Shown here one piece after another: positions 56,289 to 63,679 of a stretch of 64,000 nucleotides of DNA (the stretch's first letter is position 1; the number at the start of each line of letters is the position of its first letter). The stretch is from Paraspadella gotoi (lineage: Eukaryota; Chaetognatha), in the NCBI GenBank assembly GCA_051294375.1, contig CM119266.1:1975380-2039379 (forward strand). Reading direction: 5' to 3'. A model generated the notes under the pieces. It made no database searches. It was not told the origin of the DNA and was given only the letters and a program-made list of their open reading frames with translations. A program made the translations under genes and the position numbers.

Positions 56289-56904
56289 TACCTAAAAATG
56301 TAGCCTCGATTACACTAACCGCTCCCTCGACGCGGAAAAAGGCCTACAAATACTAGACGTAAAAGAAAAATGTAGAAGCCACTAACATCTTCATTGGGAA
56401 CATTATAACATCTAACAAAAAAAGAAGAATAAAATTAGAATGCTGAGCTTTTTAAACATATTGCTCTTTTGTTCAAATTTTTTCAGCCACCGAACTCGTG
56501 CGGTCTGACTTCGTCTCTCATGACGACGCCAGACATCACGTCGACGTTGGCCGGAGAAGAAGTCTCAATCAGGACGTCATCTCCCGGTGATTGATTGATT
56601 TATTGATTGACTTATTGATTTATTGATTGATTTATTGATAAATTCCCGTTTCCAAGGTTACGACGTCATGTGACAGAAGGATCGTCTCCAGGTCGAGGCC
56701 GACCGCATATCACTCGCCGCCGCAGCAGCCACCGCCGCCGCCGCAGCGGACGGCGCCGGGGACGCCGCCTCCGCCGACGGCGTCCCTCGCCAGCGGCGGA
56801 TGGTCTACCAGATGGAACCGGGTCTGCCGCTGATCTCGTCGGCGGCGTCAAGTTGGCCGGAGGAGGCGTGGAACGATTCCGTCGACCTGGAGACGAGGAT
56901 TTAG
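31237..56904 (+). CDS. CLAM-B: transmembrane cholinesterase-like adhesion protein (neuroligin/gliotactin type)
   Basis: Recognised exons: 31237-31363, 33411-33578, 38347-38535, about 40096-40130, 40685-40740, 40955-41069, 45795-45915, 46562-46784, 48001-48168, 48278-48398, 53515-53673, 53854-53951, 54142-54245, 54678-54853, and less surely 55517-55590, 56487-56586 and 56677-56904. The ectodomain has all esterase landmarks (GVPYAEPPLG, SEDCLQLNIFCP, FLHGGG, HLEDVDFLFG, FWTSFLPQL). The elbow serine is replaced: the segment reads GAEAGAWS where enzymes read GESAGA, giving Glu. One hydrophobic helix follows, then a Ser/Pro-rich cytoplasmic tail. Signal peptide, first exon and the exons between HGG and the elbow are missing or lie in the gaps at 34480-37181. 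The architecture is that of neuroligin or gliotactin; which one cannot be decided. Confidence 0.82.
31500..33410 (+). other. CLAM-B intron
   Basis: 31848-31985 is a (CTTT)n run and 32040-32105 is CT-rich. 32822-32867 is (GA)n and 32990-33174 is a gap. No gene seen. Confidence 0.5.
33411..33578 (+). CDS. CLAM-B exon: SEDCLQLNIFCP to HGGG
   Basis: Acceptor ccttcccag, donor gtgaga. It fuses what CLAM-A splits over two exons: ITSEDCLQLNIFCP, a hydrophilic Ser/Gly/Lys insert of about 30 residues, and KPVLVFLHGGG (oxyanion hole). Confidence 0.92.
33579..38346 (+). other. CLAM-B intron(s) with large gaps
   Basis: Gaps at 34480-34638, 34723-35040, 35728-36248, 36346-36714 and 37157-37181. The family predicts a further exon here (the ...GNFGL.DQ segment), probably lost in a gap. 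35200-35450 is a degenerate tandem repeat (gaagaaaagcagcgagccaa core). Confidence 0.5.
37187..38000 (+). repeat. Dispersed repeat R1, copy 1
   Basis: Matches 60893-61690 in the SLC1 intron over about 800 bp. Both open with ATTAATTAATTAATTA, and share ccaaatgtttg/ccaaatatttg, a taaaccac/actaaccac block, a run of 4-bp GGAC-like units, gatgttctgacatgat, and an end with tagagtcgg. It has no coding capacity. Its type is unknown. Confidence 0.7.
38347..38535 (+). CDS. CLAM-B exon: nucleophile elbow with Ser replaced by Glu
   Basis: Acceptor aaaatcag. AEAGAWSAILHMYTNATSGL aligns without gaps to the family AGA.SV..HL.SP.S..LF, placing Glu at the nucleophile. FHGAILTAPNNFP follows. The donor at 38536 (ctg|gtagaa) is weak and the end is uncertain. 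Confidence 0.82.
38536..40095 (+). other. CLAM-B intron with G-rich and unknown low-copy sequence
   Basis: 38540-38830 is a G-rich degenerate repeat (ggggtggaag-like units). 38850-39840 is GC-richer, contains a ggcggt...accgcc hairpin near 39273, and has short frames on both strands. One minus-strand frame at 39711-39850 ends VDWRDLADELSKSRMEDVRR and resembles nothing I recognise. Probably a mobile-element remnant. Confidence 0.4.
40096..40130 (+). CDS. CLAM-B exon (5' end in gap): IEDEPFQLVNQ
   Basis: Starts at the edge of a 25-N gap and ends at gtcagt. The short peptide fits the D.....P..L segment of the fold. Confidence 0.55.
40685..40740 (+). CDS. CLAM-B exon: VPVIIGTTRDDSAS
   Basis: Encodes VPVIIGTTRDDSAS, the conserved P...G...DE.. 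segment; the acidic residue of the triad lies in this part of active enzymes. Leaves phase 2 and joins 40955 in frame. A noisy second copy lies at 41550-41610. Confidence 0.75.
40955..41069 (+). CDS. CLAM-B exon: FRSIVELLLPHVSHL
   Basis: Acceptor atctccag, donor gtgagt. Encodes WSVLPNLDRVDGISIQTF and the helix RSIVELLLPHV. A frame-broken second copy lies at about 41850-41990. Confidence 0.75.
42355..43800 (+). repeat. Noisy duplication: 42355-42960 and 43209-43800
   Basis: Both copies hold aagcctgcc/aagcctccc, agaaaaaaagg, ttcacgccttccg, a CT-rich stretch and gcgataacctagtctaga-like ends, separated by the 25-N gap 43184-43208. Same artefact pattern as elsewhere. Confidence 0.75.
43800..45794 (+). 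other. CLAM-B intron: nothing assignable
   Basis: CT-rich sequence to about 44640, then about 600 bases of more complex sequence with minus-strand frames of 67 (44604-44807) and 91 (44921-45196) codons. I do not recognise either. AT-rich sequence follows up to the next exon. Confidence 0.4.
45795..45915 (+). CDS. CLAM-B exon: ESIIHEYINWTNPYDG
   Basis: Follows a (CT)n tract ending in cag. Encodes AESIIHEYINWTNPYDG and a helix ending LSDALSHASVEK, matching the neuroligin I...Y.DW......R segment. Donor gttaca is weak, but phase 1 joins 46562 correctly. Confidence 0.82.
46562..46784 (+). CDS. CLAM-B exon: poly-Ala insert and FRYLFSHK
   Basis: Phase-1 entry selects the frame ACGVFLSSSFAKL, a roughly 30-residue Ala-rich insert, then GGGSLPIFRYLFSHK, which matches the family VY.Y.F.H. 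strand. The other two frames are also open here but do not fit the neighbouring phases. Confidence 0.85.
47770..48000 (+). repeat. Garbled copy of exon 48001-48168 before a 25-N gap
   Basis: 47785-47949 repeats 47975-48120, including the HLEDVDFLFG exon start, with indels that break the frame after SDDPS. The gap is 47950-47974. Confidence 0.8.
48001..48168 (+). CDS. CLAM-B exon: catalytic-His region HLEDVDFLFG
   Basis: Encodes ATHLEDVDFLFGVPLSDDP, where the His takes the catalytic-His position, then FIKFIANFARSR (W..FA equivalent, with no Trp). It joins 46784 (phase 2) and 48278 (phase 2) in frame. A frame-broken copy lies at 47820-47949 across a 25-N gap. Confidence 0.88.
48278..48398 (+). 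CDS. CLAM-B exon: DPN motif
   Basis: Starts RDPNRGPSSPETFWPPF (family GDPN.....WP.) and ends VEDHFKAEK at gtcagt. Its last 20 bases are repeated in the tandem array that follows. Confidence 0.88.
48399..48725 (+). repeat. Tandem array of exon end plus splice donor
   Basis: About four units of about 81 bp, each containing atcacttcaaggcggagaag followed by gtcagt or a one-base variant. That is the end of the preceding exon together with its 5' splice site. A second half-unit (tcacttcagagcagagaagg) is a diverged relative. Confidence 0.85.
49240..49350 (-). repeat. TTAGGG-like dispersed repeat
   Basis: The + strand reads ccctaatccctaaccttaat and further degenerate CCCTAA units. The same family lies at 2770-2950, 6360-6540, 26720-26850 and 29820-29960 in the other orientation. 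Internal position and imperfect units argue against a telomere. Confidence 0.6.
49530..49923 (-). CDS. vWA gene exon 5: end of domain, membrane helix, tail
   Basis: Acceptor TACAG lies right after the transposon's TA duplication. In phase it reads (R)SSF, a Ser run, PNATRVFHVENYNDLRAISR, an extracellular Cys, the membrane helix near GVIVAAVVATVVCLIVV, and a basic tail ending in TGA at 49530. 394 nt = 1 + 131 codons, which fits exon 4's phase. Confidence 0.85.
49530..51971 (-). CDS. Single-pass membrane protein with a von Willebrand factor A domain, nested gene
   Basis: Five exons on the minus strand (51971-51743, 51295-51189, 50921-50780, 50619-50397, 49923-49530) keep phase throughout and end at a TGA. 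Start Met is chosen because MLFFDFILTTTILTFVVAKG is a good signal peptide; an upstream in-frame Met at 52136 exists. The vWA domain opens LDAIFLIDGSFS, giving the MIDAS motif DxSxS, with the later Thr in DGMTYTGAG and Asp in VLTDGVSDDG also present, so metal binding is likely kept. It closes with VFHVENYNDL. A stalk, the helix VIVPMGVIVAAVVATVVCLI and a basic cytoplasmic tail of about 45 residues follow. The domain suggests adhesion or matrix binding. The whole gene lies in the CLAM-B intron 48399-53514, on the opposite strand. Confidence 0.85.
49929..50393. mobile_element. MITE forming the last intron of the vWA gene
   Basis: 465-bp element with long terminal inverted repeats. The outer 17 bases (tggaggacgttttaggt) are perfect inverted copies. 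After a block of about 39 bases present only in the left arm, the arms match again from about 49985-50138 against 50224-50393, including ttgattagccactgacctta and taaactcttt. It is flanked by TA on both sides (49927-49928, 50394-50395), as in Tc1/mariner-type insertions. It has no coding capacity, and a TATAAAAG lies in each arm. Confidence 0.92.
50397..50619 (-). CDS. vWA gene exon 4: MIDAS Asp; ends at the MITE
   Basis: Encodes LLLGFVLTDGVSDDG, VTLYAIGVGAASEDELRIIA and an acidic run ending LGIVISPR. The donor AAG|GTATGG uses one host G and the TA target duplication. Without splicing the frame would run into the element and stop after about 10 codons. Confidence 0.85.
50780..50921 (-). CDS. 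vWA gene exon 3: MIDAS Thr
   Basis: Encodes LLLKNKIENLNQSDGMTYTG and AGLLAMEEEFERNRRE. The Thr in GMTYTG fits the third MIDAS ligand. Acceptor ttcatcag, donor gtgaca. Confidence 0.88.
51189..51295 (-). CDS. vWA gene exon 2
   Basis: Encodes LRFVSNFVDFLISQGMELED and RIGVIEYSTEVQ, the first helix and second strand of a vWA fold. Acceptor attttcag, donor gtgagt. Confidence 0.88.
51743..51971 (-). CDS. vWA gene exon 1: signal peptide and MIDAS DGSFS
   Basis: Encodes the signal peptide, a short Thr-rich spacer with one NETT sequon, a Cys, and LDAIFLIDGSFSIEPVDFGK. Donor gtttgtt; leaves phase 1. Confidence 0.85.
51972..53514 (-). other. Upstream of the vWA gene / CLAM-B intron
   Basis: 52535-52706 is a CCCTTTCCACC-type minisatellite. 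A GTCGTCGTC-rich block occurs at 52310-52520. No promoter element is convincing, and no further exon was seen up to 53514. Confidence 0.4.
53515..53673 (+). CDS. CLAM-B exon: FWTSFLPQL, end of the ectodomain
   Basis: 53 codons, phase 0 at both ends. MHFWTSFLPQLERHLN matches the last helix of neuroligin-type domains (FW..L.P.L). A Cys/Pro-rich stretch and LWAWRINVGQ form the juxtamembrane stalk. Confidence 0.85.
53854..53951 (+). CDS. CLAM-B exon: transmembrane helix
   Basis: LAILVLMCFAVILIFTLIVI is strongly hydrophobic and is followed by Ser-Cys-Val-Leu-Tyr-Gly-Leu-Lys, a typical single-pass helix with a basic inner flank. Acceptor cattccag, donor gtaagt. Confidence 0.9.
54142..54245 (+). 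CDS. CLAM-B exon: cytoplasmic, RTPSIPNLGG
   Basis: Phase-2 entry gives KNKYSIPKMSRSTSRLAG and GRTPSIPNLGGAGL. Ser/Thr-rich and basic, as expected next to the inner membrane face. Confidence 0.8.
54480..54552 (-). repeat. Dispersed repeat R2 (CTTTGGACAGGCTTTGGTGG family)
   Basis: On the minus strand it reads ctgactttggacaggctttg, with taataaataa-like sequence before it and ccatc after it. Related copies: 22155-22260, 24125-24245, 27365-27500 and 30350-30475 (+ strand), and a diverged one at 59985-60062 (minus strand). Confidence 0.7.
54678..54853 (+). CDS. CLAM-B exon: cytoplasmic tail
   Basis: Acceptor ccgccag, donor gtgagg. Encodes GGGGEVILSHSHHPLLSP and MATTMATTYVEPAGVG, ending FSDADPR. 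Low sequence constraint; assigned by phase and position. Confidence 0.72.
55230..55480 (+). repeat. Minisatellite in CLAM-B tail intron
   Basis: Units built from agagatgtcaagagatgtca and ggtcgattgggtcagtaaaa recur about six times with variable numbers of the 11-bp agagatgtcaa subunit. Confidence 0.85.
55517..55590 (+). CDS. Possible CLAM-B tail exon
   Basis: Open between acceptor gtcgcag and donor gtaagt. It would encode EVRKGSQRRVRVSQNDSGRR. If it is joined to 56487 the frame meets a stop, so it may belong to an alternative form or contain an error. Confidence 0.4.
56190..56286 (+). repeat. (AAT)n microsatellite
   Basis: Over 90 bases of almost perfect AAT triplets in the last part of CLAM-B. 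Confidence 0.95.
56487..56586 (+). CDS. Possible CLAM-B tail exon: SLMTTPDIT
   Basis: Acceptor ttttttcag, donor gtgatt. Joined directly to 54853 it reads PPNSCGLTSSLMTTPDITST, faintly like the LMTPNT motif of neuroligin tails. The following junction to the last exon then does not keep the frame. Confidence 0.45.
56677..56904 (+). CDS. Probable CLAM-B last exon with PDZ-type C-terminus
   Basis: After a gtgacag acceptor the phase-0 frame carries an Ala-rich stretch and ends WNDSVDLETRI at a TAG stop. ETRI fits the class I PDZ ligand x-[ST]-x-[VIL], as neuroligins have. Phase 0 matches exon 54853 directly. An AATAAA at 56941 is a candidate poly(A) signal. Confidence 0.55.
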   Translation, partial: KDRLQVEADRISLAAAAATAAAAADGAGDAASADGVPRQRRMVYQMEPGLPLISSAASSWPEEAWNDSVDLETRI

Positions 56905-57593
56905 GGAAAAAAAACAACAAAAAAAACAAACAAACAAACAAATAAAAACAAACCCACCACTTCCCTTTTCCCTTTTCCCTTTTAAAAAACAATTCTTGTT
57001 TTCTTCCGTGTAAACAAAAAAAATCCAATACATAAACTCGATGAAAAATACTTTGTAAACCAAAATTACAAATCGGTATTAAAAAAACAAAACAAAACAA
57101 AACAAAAACAAACAAAATCGTACTATAAATGACGTTGATTTGATTTTTTTTTTACTATTGAGGAATAACCGTGAACACAGAAGAAACGTACTTAGTTATA
57201 ACAGTCGGAAGTTTAGCTAAACTATAGAATCTTGTTTATAAGTAATTAATAATTGTTTCAATTTAGTAGATCCTCATGAACAGAGCTCTCACGTTCGAAC
57301 AAGTCGAAAGATGGAACATTGATAGATAAAATTTCAGTTTATTTCATCTTGGTTTATAAAAAATTAGTTAACCAGAAATTTCTGACGTCTTCATGATTAT
57401 TCCAGTGATTTTATATTGTATCGACATTGTGTTGTCTTTTCATTTTTTGGAAATATAAAATGTTATTTGAGTTGCGTTTTTAACTTTATTTACTTATAAT
57501 TAATAATAATAATACCAATTTCTCGAGAGTAGCGATACATCAACTACAGAAATTACTAATATAACGAAACATTAGTGATTTTTATATTTATTT

Positions 57594-57670
<77 letters not shown>

Positions 57671-58687
57671 AAGAGAGAGAGAGTGCGAGTTTAAGACAGA
57701 AACCACATTAATTTTCACTTTTTCTTCCCCAAGAATGCTTCTGTAGTGTAGACTTAACTTTTTTTTAAAATAAGATTATCAATATGTACATTATTTTGTC
57801 AAAAAATGTTTTGGAACTAATCTTTAAGCTAGCTAAGTAATAATTGATATAGCCCAAGCCTCGCTAAGAGAAAAACTACAGACCGATCGAACGAAAACTG
57901 AAAGCATCCTAAAAAATATTTACATCAAAATAGGTCCCTGCCTCTCTTCAACAGAAACCGATCTTTTAAAAAAAAAGTATAAAAAATATCATTAACATCA
58001 GAAAAGAACATTATTTTGACAGTTTCTTTAGAGCTGATTTTTTTCCAGATTTAATTGACTGAACAGAATTACTCAAAACTATTTCTAAATAAAATAAACA
58101 AATTTAATATTTCGCCAACAAAAAATTGTGGACGAACATATAGAACATGCAACCTCGGTCAAACCACTGTGGCATATTTTAGGATAAGCAGGTTTTATTT
58201 GACGACATTAACAATCAACGACTTGAGAATGCGTCATCGACTTTTAAGAAATACTTGAAAAATAATCCATTTAAACTTTTAAGAAAATTTGGTTTTCAGC
58301 CAAAAGAAAACCGAATTAAAACAACTAAAGCACGAATAGTTTCTTCCATTTTTTGATAGCGAAAATTCTTTTCTACTTTCGAAAATTTGTTTTCAAAAAC
58401 TTTTGTTAACATGAATTTTTCTGCCCTACCCTGTAAAACACGGTATTCGTAATTCGAAAATATTCTTATCGTATCTTTAGTCGGAACGAGCGGCGACTTA
58501 TCACATCATATCTGAACTGTCAACAGTCAAGACCAGTAAACGCGCAATCCCAATTGAGGAAGACGTTACGCTCTGTCGTCTTAGGCTTAAGTTGAAAAAA
58601 GAAGATCTCATTTTGTCGGTTAACCATTTTAGGTCAAGAAAAATACAACAAAAATAAATATAAAATTAAAAATAAAACAATAACAAG
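56905..58687 (+). other. Spacer between CLAM-B and the SLC1 gene
   Basis: AT-rich, with the AATAAA at 56941 and a (GA)n tract at 57598-57685. No TATA box or other promoter signal upstream of the SLC1 start is convincing. Confidence 0.5.
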
Positions 58688-58736
58688 ATGGAGAGAGCAG
58701 AAACGAAAACGACAAAGGACAGCGTCTCCTTCAAAG
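58688..58736 (+). CDS. SLC1 exon 1: start
   Basis: ATG followed by a short hydrophilic N-terminus (MERAETKTTKDSVSFK), donor gtaaat, phase 1. It joins 59312 in frame. No other Met precedes TM1 in that frame. Confidence 0.75.
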
Positions 58737-59628
58737 GTAAATAGCGAAAACAAAAAGGACAATAAAAAAATAATAAATCTCATAATCTTTTTTTTGGTAT
58801 TTTTTAAATTTTATATTTCGTGTCTTGTTTTAATTTAAACAAGTCTCTCTATTTTTTTTTCAAATTTTCCCCCCCACTTTTAGTTCTATTCATCGTCTTT
58901 AATAATATTCATAATATATTATTAATTGACCGCTATTCTATTCATCCTTTTTTTTTTCAATCTCTTTAAATTTTAAATCCCCTCCTTCCATCAACCTTTC
59001 CCCTCAAACTTTCCCCTCAACCTTTCCCCTCAACCTTTTCTACTAAAATCTTTCCCTCAACCTTCCTCTAACCTTTCCCCTCAACCTTTCCCCTCAACCT
59101 TTCATCTCAACCTTTCCCATCAACCTTTCCTCTCAACCTTTCCCCTCAACCATTCCCTCAACCTTTCCTCTCAACCTTTCCCTCAACTTTTTACCTCAAC
59201 CTTTCCCCTCAACCTTCTCCTTCTCTCAACCCTCTCCCTAACCTTCCCCTCAACTTTTCACCTCAACCTTTCCCCTCAACATTTCCCTTCAACCTTTCCT
59301 CTCAACCCCAGCCCGCCTTCTCTCGGCGCTGCGCCGATTCTGGTCGACCAACGCCGCCGTCATCGTCACGTTCGCCGGCGTCGTTTTGGGTCTCGTCGTC
59401 GGCGTCCTTTTGCGGCGATGGCATCGATTCTCTCCTTTCGAAGTCATGATCATCGGGTTCCCGGGTTCGAATCCCGCAGCTGACATTTATTTTTCACAAA
59501 CTTTAATAAAAAATAGAATATAGATTGCGCTATGATTAAAACTAGAACTGGAACTTCATTATTTTTAAAATATTTTAAGTTGAAATAAAAAATAATTGTT
59601 TTATAACAATGATTTTAAAAAAAGCTCT

Positions 59629-59672
<44 letters not shown>

Positions 59673-61932
59673 ACAGGTGAACTGTTCGTCCGGATGGTGA
59701 AGATGCTCTTAATTCCACTCATCGTCAGTTCCATCGTCTCGTCCGTCTCGCAGGTCAACGCAAAGGTCATCGGCACCCTGGGCTTCAAGGTCAAATTATG
59801 CGAAGTTGGGAAAAAGTCAAAAACTTCAAGTTAAAACGCGTATTAATGAAAATATATCATATTTTTAAGTAGAATCTTAGATGATCTTATATTGTTTTAT
59901 CATTGGGACCAATATCCCTTACAAAATATCAATTTGCGCGCTTTTGTTCGTATGTACATGCTATGTTATATTATTATCTTTCAAGAGGGATGGAAGTCTT
60001 AACCGACTATAATTTGTCAAAGTTTAGGGGCAAGACAAATAATTATAGAGTGAATAGATAATTTGGTTAATCCAAATACCAATTTCATATTTTTATCATT
60101 TCATCTCAAGGCTTTGATTTACTGCCTCGGAACGACAGCTCTTTCTTCCACATTCGGAATAATTGTGGCGCATCTTCTACAGGTTTTGTCCTTTTATTCC
60201 GATTACAATTATACTTTATATTATACTTGACTAATTGTTTAATAAAGGCCGGGAAAATGAGAGAGGACGTTGTGGTCGAGAGACCGGAGAGCGAACTCGA
60301 AATTGGAATAATCCTCATGGATACCGTGAGGTAAGAAATGTAGAAGTTTCAATTGTAATCGTAATTAATAATTAATAAAGTGTTGCGCCCTGTTAATGTA
60401 TATGTTGTATACATATGATGCGAGTGAATGAACATTTTGCACAAGAACTTGCGGCGCATCTAAAAATAGAAATTTCCGGATCTTTATGATCATACTTGTA
60501 CGAAGTTCGTATAGTAATTATGATTCTACATGAGAAGCATGTTACCACGACAAAAACTACAACATCTCTTAATAAAAGTAAACATAAAATGACATAACAT
60601 GACATCCTCGCAGAAACTTCGTTCCCGAAAACCTCATCGCCGCCTGCTTCCAAAAAACGACGACCTTTCGGAAGGACATCCCCGTTGAAGCAAATATTGC
60701 GAACGAAACTCAATTGTTCTTAAATTCAACGAACGCGACGAACATAACGAACGAATTTCAAAGTTAGTCGAGGGCAGAGTTTTCTAATTTCATATTGTTA
60801 TCCCTTTCTCAACGAAACCAACAACAAATGTTTAATTGAAATCAAATTAATGTGTAATATGAGTTCAAAAATGGACGAAATGTCGGATCTGCCCACGATC
60901 ATTTTCGGTAATTAATTAATTAAAAATTAAATAATTCAAGTAAATTAATTAATTAATTAGGCAATTAATTAATTAATTAATTTGAGCCCAAATATTTGTT
61001 TTTAGGTCTTTTTGTTACTAACCACGACAAAAGCAATGACGACGATGAGAATAATGCTGATAATGATTGACTTGATTGACTGATTAATTAATTATTGATT
61101 AATTATTTGACTAATTGATTAATTAACTGATTAATTATTTGATTTATTAATACATCCTGCATTTACATTTAATATAAAAGGAAAAAGAAGCATAATCAAT
61201 TAGTGAAACAGGTTTTTTGTTTTTTCCATTTAAACTCATTTCCACTCAAACGATTCCATCGAAACTTGATTTCCTGTTCAATCACACACTTTCCTACCCA
61301 CAGACAAAATTCCACGTCAATCGGCGCATTCACTCATGAGCAATTGGTATTCAAATAGTGAAATATATTTTTTTGTTTTTTTCATTTAAACTCATTTCCA
61401 CTCGGACAATTCCATCGAACCTTCATATCCAGCTCAACCACACACTTCCCTACCCACACTCAAAATTTCAATCCAATCCATCCATCCAGTCACGAGTAAT
61501 TGGTGTTATTTGCTAAGGTGGGATGGACGGACGGACGGACGGACGGACGGATGGACGAACATCATTTTTTTTACATAATTTATCATAATTCGATGTTCTG
61601 ACATGATATAAGTGAGTGCCCAACAATATTGAGGGGGCGGACCGACGGACCGACAAAGTGAATTATAGAGTCGGGATCTGCTGAAAACATCCTTTTTAGG
61701 CGTCTATTATCAACGAGAAACGCCGGGGACCAACACTTTGGGATTAGTTTTGTTTTCTATTTTGCTCGGAGTCGTTTTAACTCAGGTAAATGACTGAGAA
61801 TACTATTTTTGTTGTTGTTTATTTTGAACATTAATGTATAAATTTTGTTATAGCTGTCGCAAAAAGATCCGAGGGCCAAAATTCTTATCGACTTTTTCTC
61901 CGCGATGAACGAAGCCGTCTTCAAATTAGTGA

Positions 61933-61972
<40 letters not shown>

Positions 61973-63642
61973 TAGTTACACTTAAATTACAGCGAGTAAG
62001 TGACTACAGCAAAACATATAGACAAAATTAAAATGTGCTAATGTAATACCAGAAAGGCAACACTTATTATTCCATTGTTTTAACTAACATTGAAATATTA
62101 TCAATTACTATTAACACTTAATTACAGGTCAGTATGTCAATGTGGTTTTGTCCCATCGGCATTTTCTCGTTGGTCACCGAAAAAATCGTAGATAAGGTTT
62201 GTGAAGAAGGAATTTTTTTCCCTTTTGTTCGTTCAAGATGATTTTAATCGGAGCTTCTGCTTTTGGACACTAGGGCGGCGCTGATCAACTATTGTACGTA
62301 GCGCTTTTATACTGTATCATTGCCTCTTCCCTTTTGATGGTTCACGCCTTCATCATACTTCCTCTACTGTACTTAATCATTACGAGGTAAATTAAAAATG
62401 GTTTAAAGTTTATTTAATCCGTTAGATTAAATTGCATTTCGCTCACGCAGAAAGAACCCTTACAAACTGATTCGGGCTGCGCTGCCCGCGATTACGATCG
62501 CTTTCGGCAGCGAAAGCAGCGCAATAACTCTCCCGACTACCATGAGATGTCTCCACGAGTTCGGGGTGAGAACGAATCTAAATTCGAAATGGGGAGAAAA
62601 CAAAATGGCAGTAAAGAAAGAACATCGAACAACGCGTTTGAAAGTTTAAAAAAAGGAAGTTTAAAAACATGTTTACTGTAATAGTTTAAAAATTTCTTGT
62701 TTTATTATAATAAACAAAATGTAAAAAACAAATAAAGTTAATTGTATATAATAATGTATTTAATAGTTATACTTTATTATTTGTATTACAGAGGTATGTA
62801 AGTGTTGTCCTCCGGAAATAGAGGGAACATTTACACTACATGAGGTCAAAAATATTTTCCGCCCTAGGTTTCTAATTGTTTGCATTAAAAATTGCATTTG
62901 AAACATTAAATATTATAAATTTTAACATTCAAAAATCGTAAATCAGGTGGCGCCGGCGATTTATAAATTTGTGGCGCCGATTGCTATGACGGTAGGTCAC
63001 AAAGGTGTAACTGTCATTAATAACATCAGTTGTTACGTTGTATGTTAATCTCTCGTCTTTGATTTCAATCTGAGGTAAACATGAACGGTGGCGCCCTCTC
63101 CTATGCAGTGTTGCCGTTTTGTTGCTCAATATGACAACATCGATCTCTCAACGTCCGACATGATTGTGCTTGGTAAGTGCTTGGTACTATGTAATCCATT
63201 CATACACTACTCGACATATAATCTTTACAACACTTTCTTTAAAACGTTTCATATTCTGTTGTTATCTCAATAACAAATCAAGGGGAGAATTATTTTTTTC
63301 ATTTATTTATTATATATTTTCCTTGATATTTTTATGTTTATTTTTATATAATACATTGTATATAGCTCTTAACAAGTATATACCGACATCACGATGACTT
63401 TCACAATCCATTTATCATTTATCTACTTATTATTATATTAATCTATTAACAAATTCATTAATTTATTTATCTCTGTTCCTCCTTTAAAGTCGTGATGGCG
63501 GTCATGACGGCCTTCATGAGCGGCGCGACGCCGTCTGGCGGCGTCGGCTTCACCGTCGTCGCCATCATGTTCCAACCGGTCAACATCCCCGTCAACGACT
63601 TTGTCTACGTCTTGCCTCTTAATTGGTTGAGAGCCAGGTTAG

Positions 63643-63679
<37 letters not shown>

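Noticed and set aside
59440-59485. tRNA gene
   Set aside because: Only the T-arm is present; the upstream part is conserved coding sequence and no cloverleaf forms.
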